A stretch of 64,000 nt of DNA from assembly GCF_000243415.2 (NCBI RefSeq), contig NZ_KI912270.1:3596001-3660000 (forward strand), read 5' to 3'. A model generated the notes under the pieces. The model was not told where the DNA came from and ran no database searches. It saw nothing but the letters and a program-made list of their open reading frames with translations. Shown in pieces: positions 26,901-33,529 of this stretch. The DNA comes from Mycolicibacterium tusciae JS617 (GTDB lineage: Bacteria; Actinomycetota; Actinomycetes; Mycobacteriales; Mycobacteriaceae). The position numbers and the translations under genes were made by a program. Each line of letters opens with the position of its first letter. Position 1 is the first letter of the stretch.

Positions 26901-27150
26901 TGACCGTGCCCTGGTGTGCCGAGAGCCGAACCTCGAGCACCCCGTCCTCACTTGAGAGCCGCACAGGTTCCTTGAAGGGAGCGGGCTTGCCGTCGGGACC
27001 CGCATTCACTCCGGCCTGCGGTGCGGGCGCCTCCTTGGCGCGCGAGCACGCCGTCATCGCGGCGATCATCGTGATGACCAACATCAGTGCAACGAAGACG
27101 CGTGAACCGGGACCCCGCCGGCTGAGCCGGCTATCCGGACAAAGGCGCAT
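23953..27150 (-). CDS. Lipoprotein multicopper oxidase with C-terminal FG-GAP/VCBS repeats
   Basis: A 1065-residue exported oxidase. The ATG at 27150 has GGAGAGG just upstream and is preferred over one at 27171. The signal sequence ends in a lipobox-like MTAC near residue 35. The four copper-ligand motifs are present: LHTHGLH (residue about 171), WYHSHRH (about 216), HPMHIHVNDF (about 613) and IHCHRLNHEDNGLM (about 679), so type 1 and trinuclear copper sites look intact. The last 370 residues carry repeats such as MADVNGDMILDLVAGTG and GADIDGNALADNIIVGTG, typical of calcium-binding beta-propeller FG-GAP blades. The extension makes it about twice a normal three-domain oxidase. Metal oxidation or copper tolerance is plausible; substrate unknown. 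Confidence 0.9.
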   Translation of the reverse strand: MRLCPDSRLSRRGPGSRVFVALMLVITMIAAMTACSRAKEAPAPQAGVNAGPDGKPAPFKEPVRLSSEDGVLEVRLSAHQGTVNLDTVKEPVTNFLIFSYDLIKGTASDGSAKGDNLYPAPTLRVDPGEKLIIHYDNDLQNLTIPDFYDPAMTPKGGEVPIYPPALTESPLNLHTHGLHVSPSGNADNVLLSIPAGMGNTYTYDVPENMPNGLYWYHSHRHTMTSQQTYAGLAGLLEIGRPDGNLPLVTQNDIPIRNMAIQYNYVFDRNGKGHQLNNYGWPQWASTLKRPEGSQLADGTYQPSLAPVNIADTAMGAQYLTPWGEGPLSPLNNRGETQFIPSNLMKFDSPTTKVAENPELPENQRDVQFTVNGQFQPELKIKPGQTEIWVVANISDIAYMTVRLTETATGNHPKFSIVGQDGNPYTQVGRPVYGDGTTLSVPPGSRYAIAVTMPSEGDLVLEFPPDPNAKPLVNPGVLYTNNGTKNTPAVLGTLTVDPKFLSFADGFFVFPTQTLIRATQDTSGEGKTTAFEPGQNLDAYTSFVDTAVMTPAVKREMTITDTIGGDLASNSDPKAVIYMFEPSGFPNVSLIQPRLNSVEEWKIINMNNDAHPMHIHVNDFQVMGIDDPNRGKTGVQPWGLDNVNVPAPIFNDMHVVSTPATLTLRQEFLEYAGTYVIHCHRLNHEDNGLMATINVIPEVSTYAVAIPGSNGKPASVQVRDANGDRVLQTVFPFPDFEGTPSVAMADVNGDMILDLVAGTGKGASPEVAAYDGNDTDEGLFKTEITRFAPFDSGFTGGVTVAGADIDGNALADNIIVGTGPGTESQVKVYSSTLPSEPGKEPDVFSTFTPYPGSQSGVSLATGMVEFGSGRETIVTAPGPGDAPLIKSFRWDLYTPTARSQANGTATEHATKPNEPRMTSNFLAYDENYKDGVALSTGWVAGGEGGAMSIITSQLAGTGTVRVWSTGSKLNGQPSMYLESPNHHEENIAYAEIASFAPFAGATPGATVATSSTVYGADLLVAGTVPGGQELRKYTLERPAPDATTLVPKLIATLPKMPAGPTPLGGR

Positions 27151-27229
27151 GGCCTCTCCATTTCTCAACAAAACTAGCTACAACAGCACGACAAATATTG
27201 CGCAGCTTATACGGGTGAAGAGGTGTTAC

Positions 27230-27243
27230 CGGCAAATTTGCCG
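27230..27243. promoter_or_regulatory. 14-bp perfect palindrome upstream of the multicopper oxidase
   Basis: CGGCAAATTTGCCG is a perfect palindrome lying 80 bp before the oxidase start and 24 bp after the stop of the gene upstream. It could be an operator for a dimeric regulator of the oxidase. It has no T-tract, so it is not an obvious terminator. No regulator gene is adjacent. Confidence 0.35.
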
Positions 27244-27266
27244 CAATGTGTCCCGGTGGACGGGGG

Positions 27267-27767
27267 TCAGGTGGCGGTCTCCTGGGCCGACAGGGCCATC
27301 CACTGACCGTTCTGAAGCTCGAACACGTCGGTGAACCGCTCGATGCCCATCACCTGGCCGTCCTGGAGCAGCGTGTTGATGCCGTGGACGACCGCGGTGT
27401 TGCCCGTGATGTCAACGATCTGGTCGGACGGGTTCATCGTGACCGGCAGCGGCGCCATGTTCGCGATCTCCTCGGCACGGTTGAGCAGCCGGCCATCGGA
27501 GTCGACGTGTTTGAAGGTCGGGCTCAGAATCGCGTCCACGGTCGGGACATCACCCGCGGTGATCGCCGCCAGCCAGCGCAGCTCCTGGGCAAGGACGTCT
27601 GCGCACGGTCCCATGTCGCGCGGAAGGCGAGCACCGGTCGCCGCATCGAGGCAGGTGTCGGCGGCAACCGCTGGCGCGGGGGCGTAGATCGCGAGAGCCG
27701 AGAGAGCGGCCGCCAGAGCCAGCCCCGCCGTGAACGTTCGAGCGCTATCGCGTGTCCATCGGCTCAT
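27267..27767 (-). CDS. Secreted SnoaL/NTF2-like protein
   Basis: A 166-residue protein. The ATG at 27767 is preceded by GAGGGA; the TTG at 27788 has no ribosome-binding sequence. A signal peptide is clear: RWTRDSARTF, hydrophobic TAGLALAAALSALAIYAP and cleavage after APAVAA. The mature domain (RWLAAITAGDVPTVDAILSPTFKHVDSDGRLLNRAEEIANM...NTAVVHGINTLLQDG...ERFTDVFELQNGQWMALSAQET) is a SnoaL-like/DUF4440 cone-shaped fold, as found in isomerases and in non-enzymatic binding proteins. Cys residues in DTCLDA and GPCADV may pair. It lies upstream of the multicopper oxidase on the same strand, 116 bp apart. Function unknown. Confidence 0.83.
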   Translation of the reverse strand: MSRWTRDSARTFTAGLALAAALSALAIYAPAPAVAADTCLDAATGARLPRDMGPCADVLAQELRWLAAITAGDVPTVDAILSPTFKHVDSDGRLLNRAEEIANMAPLPVTMNPSDQIVDITGNTAVVHGINTLLQDGQVMGIERFTDVFELQNGQWMALSAQETAT

Positions 27768-27833
27768 AAGATCTGTTCCCTCGGTCAATGATTGCTAGGT
27801 TGCACATCGAATGATGCGACGAAAGGGTGAGGA

Positions 27834-28505
27834 TTGTCGGGTAATTGGGGATCGGTGCTGATCGAGCTCATTCCGCTCGCACTGGTCGTCGCGCTCTCGC
27901 CGTTGTCGATCATCCCGGCGGTGCTGGTGTTGCACACTCCCCGCCCACGGCCGACCGGGCTGGCCTTCCTCGGCGGCTGGTTCGTTGGCCTCGCGGCGTT
28001 GACGAGCATATTCCTTGGAGTGTCTGGCCTCCTCGGCGGCCTCGGCGGCAAGCCGCCGAGCTGGGCATCCTGGCTGCGCATCGTCGTCGGCGCCGCGCTG
28101 ATCGTTTTCGGTGTCTACCGATGGCTCACCCGCAAGAAGTCGGAACACACCCCGAAGTGGATGCAGAGCCTGTCGAAACTCACGCCAGCTCGCGCGGGCG
28201 CGGCGGGGCTCGCACTCACCGTCGTCAATCCCAAGGTGTTGTTCATCTGTGCCGCAGCGGGTTTGGCGATCGGCACGACGGGGCTCGGAGATACCCGGGT
28301 CTGGCTCGCCGTCATTTGGTACGTCGCAGTCGCCGGATCGACGGTCGCGCTGCCGATCCTGGCCTATGCCGTGTCTGGTGAGCGCCTGAATGAACCGCTG
28401 ACGCGGCTCAAGAACTGGATGGAGGCCAAGCACGCGGTGCTTGTCGCGGCAATCCTGGTCGTGATCGGCCTTCTTGTGCTGTACAAGGGAATTCACGGGC
28501 TTTAG
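27834..28505 (+). CDS. GAP/Sap-family six-TM exporter-like protein
   Basis: A 223-residue membrane protein starting on TTG at 27834 with a strong AAAGGGTGAGGA ribosome-binding sequence. A GTG at 27855 is an alternative start. Hydrophobic segments are LIPLALVVALSPLSIIPAVLVL, GLAFLGGWFVGLAALTSIFLG, WLRIVVGAALIVFGVYRWL, AAGLALTVVNPKVLFICAAAG, WLAVIWYVAVAGSTVALPILAY and LVAAILVVIGLLVLYKG. The phrase VALSPLSIIPAVLVLHTPRP and the NPK motif are typical of GAP proteins (sulpholipid-1-addressing, glycopeptidolipid-addressing), which help move envelope glycolipids across the membrane in mycobacteria. The substrate here is unknown. It converges with the TetR gene, 4 bp apart. Confidence 0.85.
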   Translation: MSGNWGSVLIELIPLALVVALSPLSIIPAVLVLHTPRPRPTGLAFLGGWFVGLAALTSIFLGVSGLLGGLGGKPPSWASWLRIVVGAALIVFGVYRWLTRKKSEHTPKWMQSLSKLTPARAGAAGLALTVVNPKVLFICAAAGLAIGTTGLGDTRVWLAVIWYVAVAGSTVALPILAYAVSGERLNEPLTRLKNWMEAKHAVLVAAILVVIGLLVLYKGIHGL

Positions 28506-28509
28506 AAGT

Positions 28510-29151
28510 TCAGGACAGCGCGGGCAGCCCTAACTCTTCGGCGTCCGCGGTCAGATAGCGCGTGACCGTCGGTGCGATAACTCGCACCAACTCGTCGCCC
28601 GACAAGGTCGCCAGTGGCGGGACTTTCATGACGTAGCGCAGCACCGCCGTACCCACAAGTTGGCTTGCGGCAAGCGTCGCCCGCAGCCGCGCCTGTTCAT
28701 CCCCGCCCAGCACGTCGGACACCGCGGTCAGAACGTAGTTCTGCATGAAGCCGCGGAAGGCCTCATGCGCGTCGGGGTTGGAAGTGGCTGACTGCAGCAT
28801 CACCACCATGGTCGGACCCGACTCGGGGGCCTCCCAAATGCGCAGGTATGTCCGCACCATCCGGGTGCCGATATCGGGATCGTCGTCAGGAGCTCCCTTC
28901 AGAGCGGCGACCAATAGGTCGGGGTCGAGGAGCAGCCGAAGTGACTCGCGGAACAGCTCCGCCTTCGATCCGAAGAGATACAGCACCATCGACGGGTCGA
29001 CGTGCGCGTCATCTGCGATCGCGCGCAGCGTCGTCTTCTCATACCCCTCGGTCGCAAAACGCTCCTTCGCCGCCGCCAGCACCGCCTGGCGGGACACCGG
29101 TCCACCCTGGCGACGGCCGCGTCGCTTGGCCGTCTTGGCAGGTGAAGGCAT
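28510..29151 (-). CDS. TetR-family transcriptional regulator
   Basis: A 213-residue repressor. The N-terminal helix-turn-helix (SRQAVLAAAKERFATEGYEKTTLRAIADDAHVDPSMVLYLFGSKAELFRES) is the TetR signature; the rest is a helical ligand and dimerisation domain with the pattern of the TetR_C_18-type tail (LRATLAASQLVGTAVLRYVMKVPPLA). It is divergent from the 29252 membrane protein, and two copies of TTCAATGG-N4-TGAA lie in the gap. One is 16 bp from its own start and one overlaps the start region of the divergent gene. It therefore most likely represses both itself and the membrane protein until an unknown ligand binds. Confidence 0.93.
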   Translation of the reverse strand: MPSPAKTAKRRGRRQGGPVSRQAVLAAAKERFATEGYEKTTLRAIADDAHVDPSMVLYLFGSKAELFRESLRLLLDPDLLVAALKGAPDDDPDIGTRMVRTYLRIWEAPESGPTMVVMLQSATSNPDAHEAFRGFMQNYVLTAVSDVLGGDEQARLRATLAASQLVGTAVLRYVMKVPPLATLSGDELVRVIAPTVTRYLTADAEELGLPALS

Positions 29152-29167
29152 ACGTCGACACTAGCAT

Positions 29168-29239
29168 TTCAATGGTCGTTGAAAAATTGGCCGCCTGGCG
29201 ATACGCTCGCCCCATCAGATTAATTCAATGGCGAGTGAA
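29168..29239. promoter_or_regulatory. Two TetR operator sites in the divergent gap
   Basis: Site 1 (29168-29183) is TTCAATGGTCGTTGAA, whose outer arms extend to TTTCAA/TTGAAA. Site 2 (29224-29239) is TTCAATGGCGAGTGAA. They agree in TTCAATGG-N4-TGAA, with starts 56 bp apart. The sites flank the promoters of the TetR gene and the divergent membrane-protein gene. Site 2 covers an ATG at 29228, which argues that the true start of that gene is the next ATG at 29252. Confidence 0.7.
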
Positions 29240-29251
29240 AAGAGTGGACCC

Positions 29252-30262
29252 ATGATCACGGACGCCGTGCTTCGGCACACCCATCACGCGTCTCCGGCGC
29301 ACGAACCCCCGGCCGCGATCCGCGCGATCGGCGTCGTCGTTGTGCTCACGGTCGTGCTCACGATCGTTTCGATCGCGTTCGCACTGCCGGCGGCGCGCAC
29401 GGCACCGCACGCCGTGCCGATCGGCGCGGCGGGCCCGCAGTCGGCCAGCGGACAAGTCGCGGCGAGGTTGGAGAAGCAGGCGCCCGGCGCCTTCGCCATC
29501 ACGTACTACCCGGGCGAGGCCGCGCTGCGGGGGGCGATCCGCAACCGGGACGTTTATGGCGGCATCTCGTTGGGCCCCGATGGGCGCAGCCTGCTGGTCG
29601 CCACCGGGGGCAGCCCGATGATCGCGCAGTTGCTCACCCAGATCGGCAATGGCATCGCCCAGCAGGTAGGTGTGCCGTTGCGAAGCGAGGACCTTGCGCC
29701 CCCGACCGCAGACGATCCGCGCGGCGTTGGGCTGGCCGCGTCCGCGCTGCCGATCACCCTCGCCGGACTGCTGCCGGCGATCGCCTTGATGCTCGTGCTC
29801 AAGCGCGAGGTGTGGACCCGATTCGCGACCGCCGTGACCTTCGCTGGAGTCGCGGGCGTCACGATCGCCGCGCTGTTGCGATACGTATTCGGCGCTATCG
29901 AGGCGAACTTCTGGGGCGTCACTGCCGGCTTGACGCTGGGCGTGTTGGCCACCGGGTTGGCCGTACTGGGGCTGGGATCGCTGTTCGGGCGTGTCGGCCT
30001 GGCGCTCGGAGCGGTTCTAGCCGTGCTGGTGGGCAACCCGCTGTCGGGACTGAACAGCGCGCCCGAGATGCTGCCCGCCGGATGGGGACAGCTCGGGCAA
30101 TGGTTGCCGCAGGGTGCCAACGCCACGCTGCTGCGGTCGACGGCCTTCTTCGAAGGCGCTGGCGGGGCGGTACCGATCGTGGTGCTGACGTGCTGGTCGC
30201 TGCTGGGCGTGGCGCTGGTCGTCGTCGCCGCGCTGCGACAGCGGAGCTCCTCAGCCGCGTAA
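29252..30262 (+). CDS. TetR-controlled membrane protein, ABC-2/Pip-like topology
   Basis: A 336-residue protein from the ATG at 29252; the ATG at 29228 lies in the operator and lacks a ribosome-binding sequence. One N-terminal transmembrane segment (IRAIGVVVVLTVVLTIVSIAFAL) is followed by about 130 extracytoplasmic residues (ARLEKQAPGAFAITYYPGEAALRGAIRNRDVYGGISLG). The C-terminal half has about five further segments (LPITLAGLLPAIALMLVL, AVTFAGVAGVTIAALL, NFWGVTAGLTLGVLATGLAVLGLGSLF and so on). This is the layout of YhgE/Pip or DUF3533 membrane proteins related to ABC-2 permeases, often paired with a TetR repressor. No ATPase gene is adjacent. Export of a toxic compound is a guess. Confidence 0.82.
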   Translation: MITDAVLRHTHHASPAHEPPAAIRAIGVVVVLTVVLTIVSIAFALPAARTAPHAVPIGAAGPQSASGQVAARLEKQAPGAFAITYYPGEAALRGAIRNRDVYGGISLGPDGRSLLVATGGSPMIAQLLTQIGNGIAQQVGVPLRSEDLAPPTADDPRGVGLAASALPITLAGLLPAIALMLVLKREVWTRFATAVTFAGVAGVTIAALLRYVFGAIEANFWGVTAGLTLGVLATGLAVLGLGSLFGRVGLALGAVLAVLVGNPLSGLNSAPEMLPAGWGQLGQWLPQGANATLLRSTAFFEGAGGAVPIVVLTCWSLLGVALVVVAALRQRSSSAA

Positions 30263-30263
30263 C

Positions 30264-30269
30264 TACTAT
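30264..30269 (+). promoter_or_regulatory. Leaderless -10 element of the flavohaemoglobin gene
   Basis: TACTAT lies 8 nt before the GTG start at 30278, just after the stop of the upstream gene. This is the TANNNT-to-start spacing of mycobacterial leaderless transcripts. Confidence 0.6.
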
Positions 30270-30277
30270 CGAACGGC

Positions 30278-31444
30278 GTGGGACTAGACGATCGCGACGC
30301 GTTGCGCGTACTGCGCGACACGGTCGATCCCGCTCTCGGCTCCGACGAACTGATCCGGCGCTTCTATACGCGGTGGTTCGCCATCGACATGTCGGTCCGC
30401 GACCTGTTTCCCCCGGATATGACGGCTCAGCGAAACGCCTTCGCGACGGCTGTGACGTGGCTGTTCGGCGAACTTGTAGAGCAACGGGCCCAGGAGCCGG
30501 TGGCGTTTCTCGCGCAGCTCGGACGAGACCATCGCAAATACGGTGTGACACAACGGCATTACGACAGCATGCAAGATGCGCTGCTCACCACGCTTCGCAC
30601 CCAGCTGATCGAAGAATGGAACGACAGGATTGCGGAGGCCGCCAACGACGCCGTCGCGCTGCTCGTCGGGGTGATGCGCGGCGCCGCTGACGCCGAGAAG
30701 GGCCCGCCCTACTGCGACGGCACGGTGATCGAACACGTCCGCACCACCCGAGACGTGGCGGTGATCCGGTTGCAACTGGACCGCCCGCTGTACTACCACC
30801 CCGGTCAGTACGTCACTGTCCAGGTGCCCCAGTGGCCGCGGCGCTGGCGCTACCTGAGCCCGTCCATCCCGGCCGACCGCGGCGGAGGCATCGAGTTTCA
30901 TGTCCGTTCGGTGCCCGGCGGCATGGTGAGCCCGGCAATTGTCGGCGAGACGCGGCCGGGGGACCGGTGGCGGATGTCCAATCCGCACGGCGGGATGCAC
31001 ATCGACCGCGACGGCGGAGACGTCCTGATGGTCGCGGGCGGCACCGGTCTGGCCCCGCTGCGGACGCTGATCATGGATCTCACCCGCAAGGCCGTCAACC
31101 CGCGGGTGCATCTGTTCTTCGGTGCGCGCTATCCCTGCGAGCTCTACGACCTGCGCACCCTGTGGCAGGTCGCCTCGCAGAGCCCGTGGCTGTCGGTGAC
31201 GCCGGTGTCGGAGTACAACACCGATCCCCCATGGGCCACCGACTTCCCCGACGTGACGCCGCCACGGGGTCTGCACGTCCGCCAGACCGGGACGCTGCCG
31301 GAGGTCGTCACGCGGTACGGCAGTTGGGGCGACCGGCAGATCCTGATCTGCGGAGGCCCGGAGATGGTCGAGGCCACCAAGGCGGCATTGATCGCCAAAG
31401 GTGCTCCCGCCGAACGCATTCAGCACGATCCACTGACCGGCTGA
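30278..31444 (+). CDS. Flavohaemoglobin (type II, Rv0385-like)
   Basis: A 388-residue protein starting on GTG. Residues 1-140 are a globin: ELIRRFYTRWFAIDMSVRDLFPPDM, then the proximal-His segment LAQLGRDHRKYGV. Residues 150-388 are a ferredoxin-NADP reductase module: FAD motif RWRYLSPSIP, and NAD motifs MVAGGTGLAPLRTLI and ILICGGPEMV. Classic flavohaemoglobins detoxify nitric oxide. The mycobacterial type II group to which Rv0385 belongs has altered haem and FAD pockets and has been linked to D-lactate oxidation instead; the FAD motif here reads RWRYLSPS rather than RxYS, as in that group. It is transcribed from its own leaderless-type promoter. Confidence 0.9.
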   Translation: MGLDDRDALRVLRDTVDPALGSDELIRRFYTRWFAIDMSVRDLFPPDMTAQRNAFATAVTWLFGELVEQRAQEPVAFLAQLGRDHRKYGVTQRHYDSMQDALLTTLRTQLIEEWNDRIAEAANDAVALLVGVMRGAADAEKGPPYCDGTVIEHVRTTRDVAVIRLQLDRPLYYHPGQYVTVQVPQWPRRWRYLSPSIPADRGGGIEFHVRSVPGGMVSPAIVGETRPGDRWRMSNPHGGMHIDRDGGDVLMVAGGTGLAPLRTLIMDLTRKAVNPRVHLFFGARYPCELYDLRTLWQVASQSPWLSVTPVSEYNTDPPWATDFPDVTPPRGLHVRQTGTLPEVVTRYGSWGDRQILICGGPEMVEATKAALIAKGAPAERIQHDPLTG

Positions 31445-31506
31445 GCGCGATAGCCGTCACGGCTCGGCGCGGCTGGGCTGTCGTACGCACGGGCTAACCT
31501 CTGGTC

Positions 31507-32124
31507 ATGGACACCGGGGAGGTACCTGACCTACTGCCGACGCTCGTTGATGCCGTATTGCCGACGCTCAAGCCCTACGAGTTCAGCCTTTACCTTCTCC
31601 TTCTTCGAGCTACCGATTTCACGGGCGGCGACGTCCGAATAGGCAAACGAACTATCAGCGCCCGACTCGGCAAAGGCACCCGCTCCAGCCAGGGCAACTA
31701 CCAACACATAACCGAGAAGCTGAATGCGCTCGCTGAAGGAGGCTTCATCGCTATCGGAGACACCTCACGCGAGGGGACTCAATATCGCGTCGTATTGCCT
31801 GATGCCGTCCCTTCAGTGCGCGAGCTGCTTGCAACCTCGAAGCCACCCGAAAAGGAACCGGACTACTTCACCGACCCAGTGCTCCGGGCCGGACTGATGG
31901 AGCGGGACCGGTGGACGTGTCACTACTGCGGTGAACCGGTGACGACGGGGACAGCGACCCTCGACCACATCGTTCCCCAGTCACTCGGCGGACCGAATAC
32001 GCCAGAGAACCTCACCACCGCCTGCCTGACGTGCAACGCGATCAAGTCGGGCCGCACCTACGAGCGGGCTGCGCCCGACATTCTCGCTGCTCTTGTTCGC
32101 CGAAAGGCAATCACTCAGACGTAG
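31507..32124 (+). CDS. HNH endonuclease with N-terminal winged-helix domain
   Basis: A 205-residue protein. Residues 10-100 (TLKPYEFSLYLLLLRATDFTGGDVRIGKRTISARLG...HITEKLNALAEGGFIAIGD) form a winged helix like those of replication-initiation and helix-turn-helix proteins. Residues 135-185 are an HNH nuclease: CHYCGEPV, the catalytic LDHIVPQSLGG, N in TPENLTTAC, and CLTCNAIKSGRTYE, giving a zinc-ribbon frame of two CxxC pairs. The gene starts on ATG 6 nt after a TAACCT hexamer at 31495-31500, so it appears leaderless. Codon choice (CTT, GTA, ATA, CGA) is less GC-biased than its neighbours, a hint of transfer. DNA recognised unknown; no mobile-element ends seen. Confidence 0.85.
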   Translation: MDTGEVPDLLPTLVDAVLPTLKPYEFSLYLLLLRATDFTGGDVRIGKRTISARLGKGTRSSQGNYQHITEKLNALAEGGFIAIGDTSREGTQYRVVLPDAVPSVRELLATSKPPEKEPDYFTDPVLRAGLMERDRWTCHYCGEPVTTGTATLDHIVPQSLGGPNTPENLTTACLTCNAIKSGRTYERAAPDILAALVRRKAITQT

Positions 32125-32230
32125 CCCACGGAGAGACCACGCCGCGGCCATCGCAATGTCGCCAGACCCACGTCTACGACTGAGCGGGCACTCACGCCGC
32201 GGCGTGCGATGCGTGGCAGGATCGACATCC

Positions 32231-33136
32231 GTGCCGAAATTCGAACGCGTAACGCTTCGCGATCCCTCGTCCGCGATGACGACCACCTTCGTCCCGAGCG
32301 CGGGCATGATCGGCACGTCGCTCACCGATGGTGATGAGGAGTTCCTCGGCCAGCGCCGCGGACTGGAGGCCTACGTGACCGCAGGCAAGACCATGGGTAT
32401 ACCGATCCTGTACCCGTGGGCAAACCGGTTGAGCGCCACCGATTATGAGAGCGACGGCACCGCCGTAACCCTGACGCCCGGCGAAGGCGGAGTCCGCGCC
32501 GACCAAAATGGTCTGCCCATCCACGGCGTGCTCGCCGCCCACCCGGGCTGGGAGGTCACAGCACAATCGGAGAACTCGCTGATCGCCACCCTCGATTTCG
32601 GGACGCCCGAACTGCTCGCGTCATTCCCGTTCCCCCACGTGCTCACGCAAGCCGTCACGCTGGCCGACCGACGGCTCACCATTGAGACCACCGTGACGCC
32701 GACGCCGACGGCGACGGCTGCGGTACCGCTGTGTTTCGGCTATCACCCGTACTTCACGATTCCCGGGGTGCCTCGCGACCAATGGCGGCTCACCACCCCG
32801 ACGATGCGTCACCTGTTTGTGGACAGCCGGGGAATCCCGACCGGAGAGCACGAGCAGTGGAACGGCGGCGTTGAGCTATTGGCGTCCATGACATATGACG
32901 ACGGCTTCGACGACGTGCCGGACGGGGCGGTGTTCGCACTGGCCGGCGGCGAGCGCCGCATCGACGTCGTGTTCGAGACGGATTATCCGGCAGCGCAACT
33001 CTTCGCCCCCGGCACCGACGACCTCGTCGCGATCGAACCGATGACCGCACCCACCGACGCGCTGCGCAGCGGCGGCTACCGCAGCGCAGCGCCAGGAGTA
33101 CCGGCCACCGCGCGCTTCTCGGTTACGGTGACCTAG
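32231..33136 (+). CDS. Aldose 1-epimerase family protein
   Basis: A 301-residue protein from the GTG at 32231. The galactose-mutarotase-like fold is recognised by GKTMGIPILYPWANRLS (the NR substrate pair), GLPIHGVLAAHPGW with the conserved histidine, FGYHPYFTIPGV (second histidine) and a late glutamate in DLVAIEPMTAPTDALRSGG, the general base. These enzymes interconvert the alpha and beta anomers of hexoses such as glucose or galactose, feeding sugar catabolism. No signal peptide. It converges with hspR, 6 bp apart, and is not in an obvious operon. Confidence 0.92.
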   Translation: MPKFERVTLRDPSSAMTTTFVPSAGMIGTSLTDGDEEFLGQRRGLEAYVTAGKTMGIPILYPWANRLSATDYESDGTAVTLTPGEGGVRADQNGLPIHGVLAAHPGWEVTAQSENSLIATLDFGTPELLASFPFPHVLTQAVTLADRRLTIETTVTPTPTATAAVPLCFGYHPYFTIPGVPRDQWRLTTPTMRHLFVDSRGIPTGEHEQWNGGVELLASMTYDDGFDDVPDGAVFALAGGERRIDVVFETDYPAAQLFAPGTDDLVAIEPMTAPTDALRSGGYRSAAPGVPATARFSVTVT

Positions 33137-33142
33137 CGCTAA

Positions 33143-33529
33143 TTATTCGGCCACACGCCGCCGCCGAGCGGCTCCGGGCTGCCAGACCACCAGGGCCGTG
33201 CTCTTGGACCTGGGCTGAGAACGCAACTCGTCGATCTCGCGCGCCATCTCCTGCACACGACTCTTCAGCGCCTCGACCTGATTGGTCAGCTCGATGATCC
33301 GCTTGATGCCCGCGAGGTTGACGCCTTCGTCCTGCGACAGCCGCTGGACCTCACGTAGCAGGTCGACGTCGTGCTGCGAATAGCGTCGGCCGCCGCCCGA
33401 CGTGCGCTCCGGGCTGACGAGCCCGAGCCGGTCATACGTACGCAGGGTCTGCGCATGCATACCGGCCAGCTCCGCGGCGACCGAGATCAGGAAGGTGCGC
33501 GCATCGTTGCTGGATCGCTTGCTCATCAC
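33143..33529 (-). CDS. hspR: Heat-shock repressor HspR (MerR family)
   Basis: A 128-residue MerR-type protein. The winged-helix region ISVAAELAGMHAQTLRTYDRLGLVSPERTSGGGRRYS, followed by DVDLLREVQRLSQDEGVNLAGIKRIIEL and a coiled coil, is diagnostic of HspR. It represses dnaK and clpB by binding HAIR repeats; in mycobacteria DnaK acts as its co-repressor. HAIR sites are present before both targets in this window. The start is GTG at 33529 or ATG at 33526, and both touch the dnaJ stop, so it is translated from the dnaK operon and closes an autoregulatory loop. Confidence 0.97.
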   Translation of the reverse strand: MMSKRSSNDARTFLISVAAELAGMHAQTLRTYDRLGLVSPERTSGGGRRYSQHDVDLLREVQRLSQDEGVNLAGIKRIIELTNQVEALKSRVQEMAREIDELRSQPRSKSTALVVWQPGAARRRRVAE

